From NCBI GenBank assembly GCA_022497145.1, contig MU385856.1:310001-374000 (forward strand): a stretch of 64,000 nucleotides of DNA, read 5' to 3'. The position numbers and the translations under genes were made by a program. The notes below the pieces were generated by a model, which searched no databases, was not told the origin of the DNA, and saw only the letters and a program-made list of their open reading frames with translations. This document shows, piece after piece, positions 44,318 to 57,342 of the stretch (the stretch's first letter is position 1; each line of letters opens with the position of its first letter). Source of the stretch: Rostrohypoxylon terebratum. Taxonomy: Eukaryota > Ascomycota > Sordariomycetes > Xylariales > Hypoxylaceae.

Positions 44318-47112
44318 CTAGTGGTCTACGGCCGGCTGTGTATCAGCCCTCTTCCTTTGTCTGATAATCTGTTCATTGATGTCGCCAGTTTCTTCCGACC
44401 CAGGATCGGAAGTATATTTCTTTAGGGTCTCTAGCCTAGCCAATCCAATGCTCTCCGACTTCGCCATAGATAAATGTGGTGGGTAAGCCGGGCCAGGATG
44501 TAAAAGACTTGAGAATACATGTCTTCTATCCACGCTACGGCTACGTCCCCTAGCTGTACTGGAAGGTCTGTGGGACTGGCGTCCAATAGACATGGCTGAA
44601 TGACGACGATGGAGTCTCAGGTCGGCATCTTCGGCTTCTTTGCGGTTGAGGTGCTCGCTAGGTAGGAGGACGGCTCTATCGAGGCCGTACGGCAGGCCAC
44701 GGTGGCGACCACGGATCTGCATGGCAATAATGACAAGTTTGCCAACGACGCTAAATTGGGAACATAGCGAGGCGTTGACGTCGGGGTATCCCAAACTAAG
44801 TCCAACCGTGCCGTACGCACTCACAACTTCGAAAAGAACCGCGAACATGGAAAAATCGCCCGACATCAGACGCGAACCCTCCGAGATAGTAAGGATAAAA
44901 TAACCAACAAATATGTACCACAAGTCGAAAGAAAGTTGACGGCGCAAATGCGTTCCAACGTACGACATATTGCTCTGCTGGCTATCATCGGCATCGTAAT
45001 GCGAGCTGTATACTCCGAGAGATTTCTCCTCGTACACGTTCGTTCTACGAATCGAGATAGCGACGGGAAAGACGGATATATACATCATGATCAGGTAAGA
45101 GGTTTGCACAGCTGGATGTATCAGACTTAGGTTAATACAAGAGAAACCGGCTGTTCGGGTAGAAACGGCTTGAAACCATCCATCGAGGAAACGGATATGA
45201 AGCGGCAGTCCATCAACCGCTCCATCATGAAGCTGAGTACGTGTTAATTGAGAAAGTGACTGAGGACACGGTCTGAAGAACTCACATCGAGGATGATGAA
45301 CAATATCAGGTCCACCCCGTTAAGGGCGACCAAGATGAAGAATAACCACCAGTTAGCATTTGACGGGAACAGTAGTGTAAAACATCGCCGCGGATGGTCA
45401 AGGAGAAACCTCAACTCTTCCCAAAGGCCAGATCCACGAGGTGCGACTAGAGAAAATAGCCAGATCATGAAACGAAGCATGATAGGGAAACCGGTGTTCC
45501 CCAGTATGACGAGGAATGACATAACCAGAAGCGGGAAGATAGCCGTATTGAATGAGTTCATACTATCCGGCGTAAGGGTCATACCGAGATCCATAAATGC
45601 AGAGTTCGCCGTGAAGAAGCCCCACCATACCCTGCTCTGGCCAGCCTCGTCGATGATATGGCCGTAGTAATCGTTGTGGTTGACGATCCACGGGACTAAT
45701 GTGATCATACCGAATATGGTGTAACCAAAGAAGTACATGGTCAGCACGAGGGCGAGCGTCTTCAGTGAGCGATATTCTATGCCACCTAGCTCTTCCCTCT
45801 GCTCTTCGGAGAGCCCGAGGAACTCAGAATTGCGGCCCAAGGTCGGCTGCCAACTCAGATATGGCGGGTCCTCCTCTTTACCCTGTGTCAAGGCAGTCCT
45901 GAGTCGATGAAGCGGGTTACTCCGAGAAGCCGACGTTGTTGTGTCAGTATGATGAAGCTTCTCCCCTTCCTTTCTAGGCTTATGGGGCTTCAAAGCAGCA
46001 AGGGTATTAGCAGCCGCCTCGATATCTTCAGCCACTCGTTCTGGCAGTTCGTGTTCCTCCCTCCGCGGCTTCACGGGCTCTTCAATGGTTATAGTCGGCT
46101 GGCGATCCGCACGATTTGCAAAGCGCAAAGGTGAAGTCGGCCGACGGGGACCTTCAACACTCGACTCCCGTCGCTTGCGATTCGAAGAATCGGGTCCATC
46201 GGGGCCTGATTCTTCCACTTCTTCTGGCAGCGCTCCTCCATCGGCTTCTCGAGGTCCAGGGATTCTAAGCACACCCTTGTCAGCCTTGCGCTGTCTCTCT
46301 AAAATCGCGATATGCTCAGCATCGGAACGTTTTCGAGGTGCTAAGGTTCCAGTTTTCTCCAGCTCGAGCGTGTCGCTGCGTATGACCTGATCAGAAAATT
46401 TTATCTGCGGTGGCGCAGGACGGCGGATGGGACGATCTTCATCTTTAGGATCCGCCTCTTCCTGGTCTGATTCGTCGTGGATGGCAGAGCCGTTCAAGGG
46501 CGTTTCATGCTTCGTAGCTCCTTCAATCGTGTAATTATTCAGCAAGATCCCATCATTCGTAATACGAGATGACTTGGCAGTGTTGTGCATCACCGTGATA
46601 TTTCGTCCATTGACACCCTTCTCCAAGTCTGCGGGAGCCGGTTTCGACTTAGAGCGAGATTTAGAAATAGAAACTCGTCGCGTCGTAGCTTCTTTTACGA
46701 TGTGCTGAAATCGTTTCTCGAACCAATAAAGACGTAAGAAGACCACAGACGAGTGGATTGTGATAGGATTGGACATCATAGTTAGAAAGTAGATCACCAA
46801 CTGCTGGAAAGTGTTGAGAGTATTCACGTCAACAGTATTGAGGCCAGCCTGTGTGTTAGCACCGCTAGCAAAGAAGAGAGCATCAATGTAGGCCAGGTTG
46901 CCTCTTCCGGAAGCGAAGATCAAAACAGACCCTACAATAGTCCATCCAACGATCCAGAGATCTCGCAAATGTTAGCTGGTTACAAATATTGTAGCACCAG
47001 GTGGGTATGACGTACAATGGGCCGTGATGAAGTTGAAGTGCGGATTTTTAGACAGCAAGGATGGCCGAAGAGTTTGGATAAAATCCAAGACATATCGGCG
47101 GGTGCTGTCCAT
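44318..47112 (-). CDS. TRK1: TRK-family potassium transporter
   Basis: Three minus-strand exons (47112-47016, 46961-45286, 45232-44318; introns of 54 and 53 bp) join in frame to 895 residues. The start is MDSTRRYVLDFIQTLRPSLL. The protein has four membrane-pore-membrane repeats with the P-loop signatures of TrkH/TRK: ANTQAGLNTVDVNTL, TANSAFMDLGMTLTPDS, VSTRTAGFSCINLSLIHP and SAYGTVGLSLGYPDV. A long hydrophilic cytosolic loop sits between the first and second repeats (about 300 residues, acidic and Ser/Arg-rich), as in fungal TRK proteins. The end of the fourth repeat has GKLVIIAMQIRGRHRGLPYG. It imports potassium across the plasma membrane, driven by membrane potential. The promoter is in the 3-kb spacer to the right. 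No catalytic or pore residue seems lost. Confidence 0.95.
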
Positions 47113-50109
47113 GATAGCTAAGCTGTGGTATATCCAAAAGGGAGCTTTTTATTCGTCAAAGCGTAGAGTGAGAGGAGAGAAGCCAATGTTAAAAAGCCAC
47201 TGAGTCGTAGACCTGGGTCATAAGGTCACCGATGAAAGGATGATTTCCGAACATGATGAGGGTCGTTCGTTTCGAGGCTGTACTAAGTCAATCGGGTGCA
47301 ATGCGTGGAAGGAGTTGATGGGATTGTGTAGGCCAAACGTGAAGCAATCAAGTGCAACTTCAGCTATGGACAAAAGAGCTCGGTGGAAGGTGAGATGAGA
47401 GGTTCCAGGGCTGCGGGTAAGTACTAAAGCTCGGCAGATATTATGTAGGGCTTATTATCAGATCATAAGACAGAGATACAAAGAGGGCTGAGACAACGAA
47501 GTAAGGGAACGCAGGGGATTGGTCAAGCGATTGTCTTATGCCAAGCTCCATACACAGCTAGGGGGGAAATAATTGGAAATAAAATTTTGATTTGTTTGCG
47601 AAGCAATTGAAAAAACAATTGAAAAAAAAATGCCGATCAATAGCAAATCGTTTTTGTTTTCACTTACTCCTTACAAATTCATTGTCACGGTATATGGGGC
47701 GACTGTGAGTTGCGCGAGGATATGGACAAGGAGTCGTTGAAAGGCGGGAACGGTTGGAAGTTGGGCAGGTATGAGATGAACTTGGAAGTTGGAGATGAAG
47801 ATGGAGATGGAGATGGCGGAGAGATATTATCCACTCAATGACTGGACGAAAGGACTTGAAGCAGGCGCAGCTTCCAATTGTTGGTAGGCTCGGTAATGAA
47901 AATTATTGGAATGATGGAAATGACGGAAGCGAGAGAGGCGAAGAAAGCACGACTCACGTACTCACATATATGGATGCTTAAGTGGATCTAGTCAAGAGCA
48001 TTAAAAGTCTTGATATGTTTAGTAACTTTGATTGGCACTCACCTATACTATATGTAGATAGCTTAACTCACGCGTTGACACCTTCTCCAGCATCCCGATG
48101 TTTTTTTAACTTTTATTCTTATTCTTATTTTCCTTTTTCTTCTTTTTTTACCATGTATGCATCCAGCTTGGAATAAAGGGGGGCTTACATTTACTGGTAA
48201 GTTTGCAATTCAGGGGGTGAGAAAGAGAAAATGCCAAGTCTAAAAACAGGTAAGCCTTCAATTTTTTTCCTGCTAAACGATATTTTATTTTATTTTATCT
48301 TCTGTTTTCCCTTTTCCAAGTTTGAGTGAAATGAAGAGGGATAAGAAAGGATACCCCGGTCTATCCTAACTTTCGATGGGTCCGAGATTGATGATGCACT
48401 TGAACATGGGGGTTGGACCACAGATAGCCGACCAAACAGCGCGTTTTGAATCGACACAAACGACAAATCCTCATCCTCTTTGGCATACAAGACAGGGATT
48501 GGGACAAGTCCGAACTGACTAACGCAGCATGTAGCCCGTCTAGCTTGAAATCTGTCTGTATGTACCCATATGGATGGGTATGCCATGCCAGCCACGGATG
48601 CAAGAGATGTCATGAAGAGGCACTAAAGACAACCGGGGTAGTAGTCCAGTTGGGGCCGCCGGCAAGTGCTACGACATGACGGAAAGGCTTCTAGCCTTTC
48701 CGCAAATTCTTGAACTTCTGCGACTTCGATCCAATGTTCCTCTGTAAGCCGCGTTACAGCTCTGTAACTCTGTAAGCACCCGGCATCTGAATCATCTGAA
48801 CCAATACTATCGGCAGTGTCTGCAGACTGCTTCCGGAAGGGTCTAGACTCTTTGCTGTTTTACTTCGTCCTGTAGAATCGTGTATATCTAGATCGTCCGA
48901 GTTATGGAGTTATGTATGTAGCCTCCATCTCCATCTGCGGAATTTGGAGATGGTAGAAAAAAACCGGAAGCTTCATATACGCACTTTCAAGGTACCGAGG
49001 TATTATGTAGGTACTTCAATGTTGCTGCGTACAGTACTACAGCTACCTTCGGTGATACAGGGGTAGTCAATTCAAGGTTCGTTTTAATTGGTTCAATGTT
49101 GCTGCAACCACTCAACATGTGATAGCAAGTATTATCTCTTTTGGAAAAGAGTAATACACCAAATGATCGGTGATGATGTCACACCTAAGGTCGTGCGATG
49201 CCGGCGTGAACGAAGCGCAGGTACGATTTGTCAATTGAATTTTTTTTCTAGCAAACCCGTACCTTAGCTAAGATTTGCATACTAGGTATCAAGATATTGT
49301 AGTATGGTTATAATATTTACAACATCGAAAGTAGTATCAGATGTGGTATCACGTAAGGTAGGAATATGCAAAAGACGGATGAATGAAAAAAAAGAAAAAC
49401 ATCATCTATTAACCCTTCGCGTAACATTCGTGTAAGTAGGCAGGTAGGATGGCACGTAGCATGAATCAGACAGAAAATAAAGGAAAGAAAAAAGCAACGG
49501 GCTGATGGCTTCTACACCGACATTACCTACCATTAAATATTACCGAAAAAAATTATGCGTAGCAAATGCAACTTGAGATAAGCCTCTCTTAAACCCCCAA
49601 GGCTCCATCAATGTCACCCCAATCGCATGCCGTGAATGTCAGCCATGTCGTGCAGTTTTTTGAGCAAATTTTTAAATAACTCCCGTAGCCACGCAATATG
49701 CGAGCAATAGGTTGCATTTCGTACGTAGCACTGCAGCCTCCAGGGCTATGATCCGTGGGATGATGCATCTGCCCATTGTGCTGGAAACACTAAGCCACTC
49801 CGGGGCTATAGTACGCCCGGATAAAGTACCTACATAGAACTCGGTACGCATTGGCTACTACGCAACAATAGTAGATACCTAGGCGTCTATCTAGGAGGTA
49901 TCACCAGGGGCGACATCCCCATTAGGCCATCTCAGGCTGTGTGGCTTGCTCGGGACTACGCTACCCGTCTAACTCGAGCCGAAAAATCGTTGTCACCCAT
50001 TCTCTTAGGGTATATTCATTTCCCATGCAGTCTCGAAAATGCCATTGACACCGTCCCCCGATTTCCGTTACCCCGGTCCATATCTTACACAACACAGTGC
50101 GCAATGTAC
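47113..50109. other. Large intergenic region upstream of TRK1
   Basis: About 3 kb with no supported gene. It contains a GGAGAT/GATGGA repeat near 47793-47820, a pyrimidine tract near 48101-48150, and a perfect 10-bp-stem hairpin at 48680-48702. The first several hundred bases should carry the TRK1 promoter and probably a long 5' UTR, common for regulated fungal transporters (inference). Confidence 0.5.
48680..48702. repeat. Perfect hairpin, 10-bp stem and 3-nt loop
   Basis: CGGAAAGGCT, loop TCT, then AGCCTTTCCG. The isolated perfect stem is stronger than expected by chance at one site. It could be a terminator-like or protein-binding palindrome, but its orientation and host transcript are unknown. 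Confidence 0.6.
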
Positions 50110-52665
50110 CTAGCGCTGGTTCTTTAATCGTTCTTTCTCCCTGGATATCTTCTTGAAAAAGGCGTTGCTCTGCGCCGGCTTCTTCTTCATCTTGCCCTTC
50201 CTCTGCTCCATGTATGCCATATCCCTTCCGCCACTGAGTTCCACCAACTCTCCAGCTGTACGCTTGACGCGGCCCTTCTTCCTGTTTCCAGGTCCGTTGA
50301 ACAAATCGTCTGCGATATCGTCCCAGTCGGTCTCTTTCTTAGACTCTGTGTCGACCACGATAGTCTCGAGTAGTTGGCGACGTTCATGTGCTGTTTTGTA
50401 AACAAGTCCCGGCATATCCTCAATCCCTGTCAATTGCGTAATGACCTTGAAAGAGTATCCTTGGTCTACAAGAAAAGCCTGTCGCTTAGTCGAGTAGTAC
50501 ATCTCGGGCGTATCTCTGGAGACCAATGAGTAAAAAAAGGCATTAAATCCCTCGTCAGATCTACGCTTCGCTCGAAGTATACGGCCTAGTCTCTGCGCCT
50601 CCTGCCGACGGGATCCGTAGTGAGATGATATTTGGATGAGACAAGTGGCTTCCGGAAGGTCCAAAGACGTATCGCCAATCTTTGACAAGAAAATTGTCTT
50701 CACCTCAGGATTGTGCATGAAGTTATCTAGGACCACCATACGCTCCGAGTTTGACGTAGATCCGCAAATAAAAGCCTTGTTCAACGTTTTGGCAATGGAT
50801 TTTAGGGCGTAGACATTGTCGGAAAAGACAATAATTTTGTCGCCTCGGTTCTCGTGGTAATTGATCAAGAACTGGCAGGCTTGGATCTTGCGCGGGTTCA
50901 TAACGTATAGGTTCTGTTGGAGACCCCTATTCCCTTTGGCCCTTTGTTGGTTATATTCGTCAAAGAATTCGGCCGTCATTGAGCACCAGACTTCAGCGCA
51001 CTGGACTTTCGCTATGTGACCTTGCTCTGATAGCTCCATCCAATTTGCCTCGTATAATTTTGGCCCGATGAGGAAGTTCAAGTCAGAAATCTTGTCATCC
51101 TCTCGTAGGAGTGTTGCGGTTAAACCAAGCTTCGCGTGACTCTTGATTGAATGTGAAACCTTACGGAAAATAGCCGCGGGAACTACGTGGACTTCGTCCA
51201 GCAACATTAAACCCCATTCTTTCTCTCTCAAGAATTTCATCACTTTCTCCGAATCGTGAGCTCGTTTCTTGCCCGAATTCGTTACCATGGGATATGTTGT
51301 AACGATGATGCCGGTATTTCCTGGAAATTTCTCTTTATGATCCGACGTAAAGAGGGTAATATCTTTGGGGCTGATATTAGACCATTTCAAGAATTCATTG
51401 CGCCATTGGTTAGCCGACATTGTGCTCGTACAGAGAACAATACATCCTTTCTTGATTGTGCAAGCGGCTGTGATGCCTACCAGCGTTTTGCCAGCGCCAC
51501 AAGGCAGCACGATGATGCCACTTTTTGCCCGCCCGTTTCCGAACATCTTGCTGAGGCTTTTCTCTTGGTAGCTACGAATTTGTGTGGCGGGTCGAAGGTC
51601 GATATCAAGGTTTGCATTTTTGTCATCATTACGAAAATCGTACTCCTCTAACATGGGGTACTGTATTTCTAAAGCACGCTTCTGAACGACCTCAATAGAA
51701 GCGTCTTCGATCTGAAAAGCATGCACAGCCTCTTGGTTATCGTCGTCGTCGTCCTCCCGTAAAGCATCATACGGGTTTTGACCTTGGGTCGGCTCTGATG
51801 ACTCCTGCTGCGTATTCTCGTCTTTCTTGATTTGCGCTTGTTGTACTCCAGCGGCATTGGATGTACCAGGAATGACTAAACCGACCATAGAAGGAGCGCT
51901 TGTGACCGTCTCAGTGCCTTGAACACGGCACGGCCCGATAATTTCATCTTTCAATAACTTCTGCAAGACCTCGGGATCCGTACTCTCGACAAAATATTTC
52001 GTATCTTTAATTACAAGTTTGACTTTGCCGTAACTAGAAGCACAGCTTCCGATGAAGCCTACGATTGATTCGGGAACGGGGGTCTTCGAGAAACGTTCTA
52101 GGGTATTGATGATGTCTCTGGGTTGCAATCCAACCGATACAGCCGCGTATAAACTGTGACTGGTAAGGGCGTATTCGTGGATAAAGGTCGGACGCGACAA
52201 AGGCTCGGCAACAGTGATAAGGAAATCCTTTGCTTGCTCGGCTAGAGGACTGAAATTCTCCAGGATGATTCGTCCTCTATGGGGATCTATCCATATAGGT
52301 CGATTCTTGAAATCAGGCTTCAGTGGTAAATATGAGAAATCGCGCTTGCCACCCTTGAAAAATCTCTTCGACGTCCAGTCCTCTTCGTGTGATGTTTTGT
52401 CTCGAAATGTCGCGAGTGAGAAACGATCTACAATCCTCTGTATCTGTTCCTCGTTTTCGGGGGGGAGTTCTTCCTCTGATTCCGATTCATCGTTGCTATC
52501 GATGGATCTAGGAGTGGAAGGACCAGGAGTTGACGCGGTTGATTCTCTCCTTGATTTAGAGGGCCCTGATACATCTTGAGATCAAGACTGTCAGCTTCCT
52601 TTATTTTTATAAAGGAATTGCTCATAGTTATACTCACTCGTCGTAGCCTTTCGCTTGGGCGGCAT
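50110..52665 (-). CDS. SSL2: TFIIH DNA helicase/translocase XPB (Ssl2/Rad25)
   Basis: Two minus-strand exons (52665-52638, 28 bp; and 52574-50110) joined across a 63-bp intron give 830 residues. Exon 1 codes for MPPKRKATT. The frame then stays open upstream of the first in-frame ATG-type codon, which is why simple ORF calling truncates the protein by about 134 residues. N-terminal conserved blocks include LPLKPDFKNRPIWIDPHRGR and AKDFLITVAEPLSRPTFIHE. The helicase core has Walker A LPCGAGKTLVG (K near residue 372), the DEVH box LLDEVHVVP, the XPB RED motif LLREDDKI, and motif VI QEAQRLGRILRAK. The C-terminus is basic. It opens promoter DNA in TFIIH and works in nucleotide excision repair. It shares a 795-bp divergent region with PUS7. 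Confidence 0.96.
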
Positions 52666-53460
52666 CTTGGAAAGGAAATGCTTTACGTGATGCGGGTGGA
52701 GAGAACGAAAAATGCTGAAGTGGAAGTTTGGATTAGTGGATTAGTGATTCGTTTTGGAAGTCTTGGAAGTTAATGGAGGCGAAGTTTAGGTGGGTACCTA
52801 CTACCTAGGTAGGTCTTAGGTACCGCCCAGCCGCCTAACCTTGAGGACTAGTCCGGGTGGATCTATCAGGTTGAATTGTGTAACGGGAGGAAGGATTCTC
52901 GCCAATCGGTGAATTTCCAGTAGGGCGTATTCAAGTACTTATAGGTGGGATAAACTACAAATTCCAAAGAGTAAAGCTCATAGATAAAATAAGTACCTAA
53001 AAGTACCTGCTTTGGTAGCGGATCTTCATATCACATAACATGTCTATATCCCTGTCACCGCTTTCTGCAAGCGCGATGGTGTTTTATTAGACCGCCCGTG
53101 CTATTTCAATTTTCTGCCGTCAGAATTATTTTCGAAGTCAATTCTTCCCATCCCCCACCAACACACGATTACCTACTTCCACCCCACCAAAAGGTGCGCT
53201 CTACATCTAGGACATACATATCAAAGCTCGTTACTAGATCTAAGTAACAATTGCAACTATTCTCTTCTCATGATCGTTGGCTTATTCGTCAATTCCCCCC
53301 CCCCCTTTTTTTTTCCAACAATTCCCCGATTCATGACTAAAATCATTTACACTTATCACCACTGTCGCTAGGGCTATTTCTAGCATCCATCCTTCGACAC
53401 TCTTCGAGTGTTCACTACTCTACTCGCACATCGGTCGAATCCCATCGCTATATCGCAGGG
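52666..53460. promoter_or_regulatory. Divergent promoter region SSL2 / PUS7
   Basis: 795 bp between two divergent start codons. It contains a CCTAGG tract (52797-52822) and an 11-C/9-T homopolymer pair at 53295-53314, typical of pyrimidine-rich fungal core promoters, about 150 bp upstream of PUS7. Confidence 0.6.
52797..52822. repeat. CCTAGG-rich palindromic tract
   Basis: Contains CTACCTAGGTAGG followed by TCTTAGGTACC; one more copy of the dispersed motif. Confidence 0.6.
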
Positions 53461-56350
53461 ATGGCGACTCATACTGCCATGGCCCAGGGCAGCAATGCCT
53501 CAATTCGAGGCTCGTTAGAGCAACGTGTTGGTATCATCCATTACGTATCACAGAAGGAGCATGGCTGGACAGGCCAGACGCGCACCAGGTAAGTACATTA
53601 TACAAGATAATCTTTATAATTATCTCAGAATTGGTTCGTCTATTTTATTTAATTTGATATTAACAAGTATTAGATATACGGATTTCCAGGTCAACGAGAT
53701 CGACAAGAGTGGAAAGGTCATCCATCTTAATACTCTCCAGGTAAACGCCAAAGATTCGGTAAAAACCGTGAGTCTATCTGCTATTGTATAAAATTAGCAG
53801 CTTAAATAACTAACCGCGATTTAGGAACCACCTCGTCAACCTCAATCTTCTTCGTCCCAACCTCAACATACGAACTCGCCGGCTAGTAGTGATACTCCTG
53901 CTGCTGCGAATGTAGAGGAACTCAGCATCTCACAGTCTAATCGGTCAACTCTAATAGATCTCCTCGGTGATGATACCACCGAAGAGCTTGTAAAGCTCTA
54001 CGCTAAAGCTAATGAAGTGAAGAAGTCAACATCCCATACTCCGATCTTTGTGAAGATCTCAGCTATCACTGACAAGTCTCAGAGATCTCGGGTTCATGCT
54101 GTAAGTTTTTTCAAAGTCTTGTATATCAATTAAATTAATTTCAATTAGGAAATTCGCCGTATCTTCAACGGCACAATTGATACTTCTACGGACGGTGACG
54201 GGTCTATCAAGGCAGCAGTCGTTGGTAAGGGTAATCAACAGTGGAACAATCGTTACCGGAATGAAAGACGCAACACACGGCAGGCTGGTCAGGACAATGA
54301 CGCACAATACTTGCATTTTACTCTCTATAAGGAAAATAGAGACACAATTGACGCGGTCAACCACATCGCCCGTCTACTCAATCTGAAACCCTCCTTCTTC
54401 GGCACGGCTGGAACCAAGGATCGACGTGCCGTAACCTCCCAAAGGGTTAGCATACGAAGACGCAACCCCCAGGCAATGGCTAGCCTCAACGCTAAGCTAT
54501 ACAATATTAGGATCGGTGACTTTACTTTCGAAAAGCACCCCATCCATCTAGGACAGCACGGCGGTAATGAGTTTGTCATAGTGCTCAAGAATTGTCACTT
54601 TAACGGAACGGAGAACCTGAGCTTCGAGCAAAAGCTTGACGTCGCAAATGCAACTATCACATCTGCGATACAACAAGTCAACCATAATGGCTTTATAAAC
54701 TACTACGGCACTCAGCGTTTTGGTACACACAAGATAGGAACCCAGGAGATCGGTAAAATGATTCTGAAACAAGATTTTGAGGGCGCCGTGAAAGCTCTGC
54801 TTTCTTTCGATCCCAACCTGATTGGTCCCTCCGATACTGATTCCCTTGCAGTGACACGACGCGAGGATGCTTCGCGCGCGCGAGCTTGTTGGATCTTCTC
54901 AGACACAGGCAATGTCCAAGATGCCTTAAAGTATCTCCCGAGACGGTGCCATGTCGAATCTACACTCATACGTCATATGGGCAAACAACCTAAGGATTAC
55001 GTTGGAGCCCTTCTTTCAATCAGTCGAGGGATGCGGACTATGTACGTCCATGCATACCAATCCTTGGTGTGGAATTTTGCTGCGAGCAAACGTTGGGAAC
55101 TATATGGCCAACGAGTAGTCAAAGGAGATCTTGTTATCCTAGAATCCTCGCCAAGCGATGGCCAGACTATACAAGATGATGAGGAGCTAATTCATCTCGC
55201 GGATTCGGAACAGGCCATTGAGGATATGCATGGCCTCAAAGCACACGCGTTGACAGAAGAAGAAGCGTGTAATGGAAAATACTCTATCTTCGATGTCGTT
55301 TTGCCCTCTCCTGGATGGGATGTTGTGTACCCAGAGAACGAGATTGGCAAATTCTATGAGGAGTTCATGGGATCAGAAGAAAACGGGGGCCTAGATCCCC
55401 ATAACATGCTCCGCCGACAGAAGGACTTCAGCCTTCCCGGTTCCTACAGGAAATTGATAGGTCGGTTCATAGGCACTACTACTGCCTCTGTCCAAACATA
55501 TCACCACGACACGGAACAGCTTGTACCGACAGACCTCGACTTGGTACGAAAACGTGATGCAGAAGCTGCGGCGGAACGCATAGCAGCTCAAAAGGCCACC
55601 AACGCCTCGACATCGGCTTGGAGAAGCTTTGTCAACAATGTCGAAGAGGTAGAACATCAAGAGCTTCGAGCGAAGGCCGAGCGAAGAAAAGCAGACGAAG
55701 TCTCTGTAGGACCGGAGCATCAGGCCCTAGACACATGGGTTCAGACAAAACGTGATGGAAGCAACAAACGAGTGAAAGTTGCTACGCACACTGATGAGAT
55801 CAAGGCTGATGAAGATCAGATTCACAAAGTTACGCAGCATGATGTACTCAAAGATGAGATGCAGGTGGACGATAGTATGGGAGGAAAACCAGATGCAATG
55901 GAAGGACTAAGCACCGATGACCATCATCCAATCATCTCCACCATTATTTCACAGGTGCGAAAAGCTGTCGATACAGCCACCAATCTACTCATGACAGCAT
56001 TTAGGATATGTACTGACAATATTGTCATCAAGGCCATTACCGACGCTTTCACACCCCAGGTACAATCTGGATACCCGGCGACGCCCCCCTTGAGGGAAAC
56101 CAGCCACGAAAAGCCAAGCGACGAAAATGAAGCCAACACGAATATGACGAATGACACGACATCGGATACCCCTACTACTAGCGACATCCCTGTGACTCAA
56201 GTCGACCACTCAGAATCTTCTGCTCCTACTAACGACAAGAAATTGGCAGTAATACTTCGATTCTCGTTAGAAACGAGCCAATACGCCACTGTTGTTCTTC
56301 GAGAGTTACAAGGAATGCCCCCTGCGGATGAAGAAGCCTTCAATTCTTAG
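53461..56350 (+). CDS. PUS7: tRNA/mRNA pseudouridine synthase Pus7 (TruD family)
   Basis: Four exons (53461-53588, 53674-53767, 53825-54100, 54149-56350) give 899 residues. The early motif YTDFQVNEIDKSGKVIHL is the TruD N-terminal block. FFGTAGTKDRRAVTSQRVS holds the catalytic aspartate (D257 by this model). FINYYGTQRFGTHKIG and the TRUD insertion domain follow, then the C-terminal LAVILRFSLETSQYATVVLR. Pus7 isomerises uridine to pseudouridine in tRNA (position 13 or 35), U2 snRNA and heat-induced mRNA sites. Between the catalytic part and the final strand lies a long acidic, probably disordered insert (about residues 660-860) that yeast Pus7 does not have at this length. All three introns contain AT-rich branch regions and standard donors. 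Confidence 0.95.
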
Positions 56351-57342
56351 TCAGGCTACATCCAATTTCCATACGAAGAGACAGCCTCCTTCGCCAATCG
56401 CCCGGCAACATCTGTCGAATTATAACTGTTCTCGTTTGCATTTCTGCTGAAAGCCAATGTTCACTAACCCGTCGGTGAACTAAGAGGAACCCGGATGGAA
56501 AAGGATGGATATGTAGCAGGCATTTGAAGTTGAGACATCTGTCTATTGGGAAGATCCTACTTCCATAGGAGCTACTAACTCAACTTCACGACTTGATGTG
56601 CACTTCCCATAGTCAGCAAAATGCACGCTATATAAATGCACGATAGATGGAAAATCCAAACTTCAGATGCTCTCGAACGGTGGTTGATCTGGTCAAATAC
56701 GATGGTATAGTGTTTTAAGGACAAGTTGCGATCGGATACAAGGCTTACACGCGTACCTATTCCTATAGGCAAGATGAGATACCCCGGTTGCTTTTAATTT
56801 AATTGATACTTGCATGACTTTACTCTTGTCTAGGTAGATTGCGATGTCGTCTGCTCTGATGTGCTTTTCTAAAGAGCAGGAAGTTTTTTGAAAAAAAAAA
56901 AAAGATACGATTGGCTATCATGGTCAACCGGTAAATGGTGAGTTCTTTCCCATCCAAAAATATACCTTATGAGGTCATAGTAGTGTGGCCAGTTGACTCT
57001 TTCCCTCTGCTGGCGATGTTCCTTTGTCTGGCCGGCCATGACGAGCCCTGAGTTTTCGGCAGTTCTTTGTCGGATTGAGTAGCCAAGTCACATTTCGTGT
57101 TTGTAAACTTCGACTCTGACCTGTTGACCTTATACTTCACCGCCTATAATGCTACCGCATAAACCTATTGTAGATTACTATATAACATACACCATCACTT
57201 AGCACATTTTCACGTCTACCCCTTGAGTGCGCATACTTCGTTCGTGGTAACAGGAATAAACACCAAGATTGAAGCGAGCTGAGCGAGCTTACCCACCAAG
57301 TGGCTAGATAGTCATTTCGATTGTACTCAAAAGAACTCTAAG
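56351..57342. other. Intergenic spacer, nothing recognised
   Basis: 992 bp between PUS7 and the YDG/SRA gene. No gene is supported; an A-rich run lies near 56892-56904. Confidence 0.55.
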
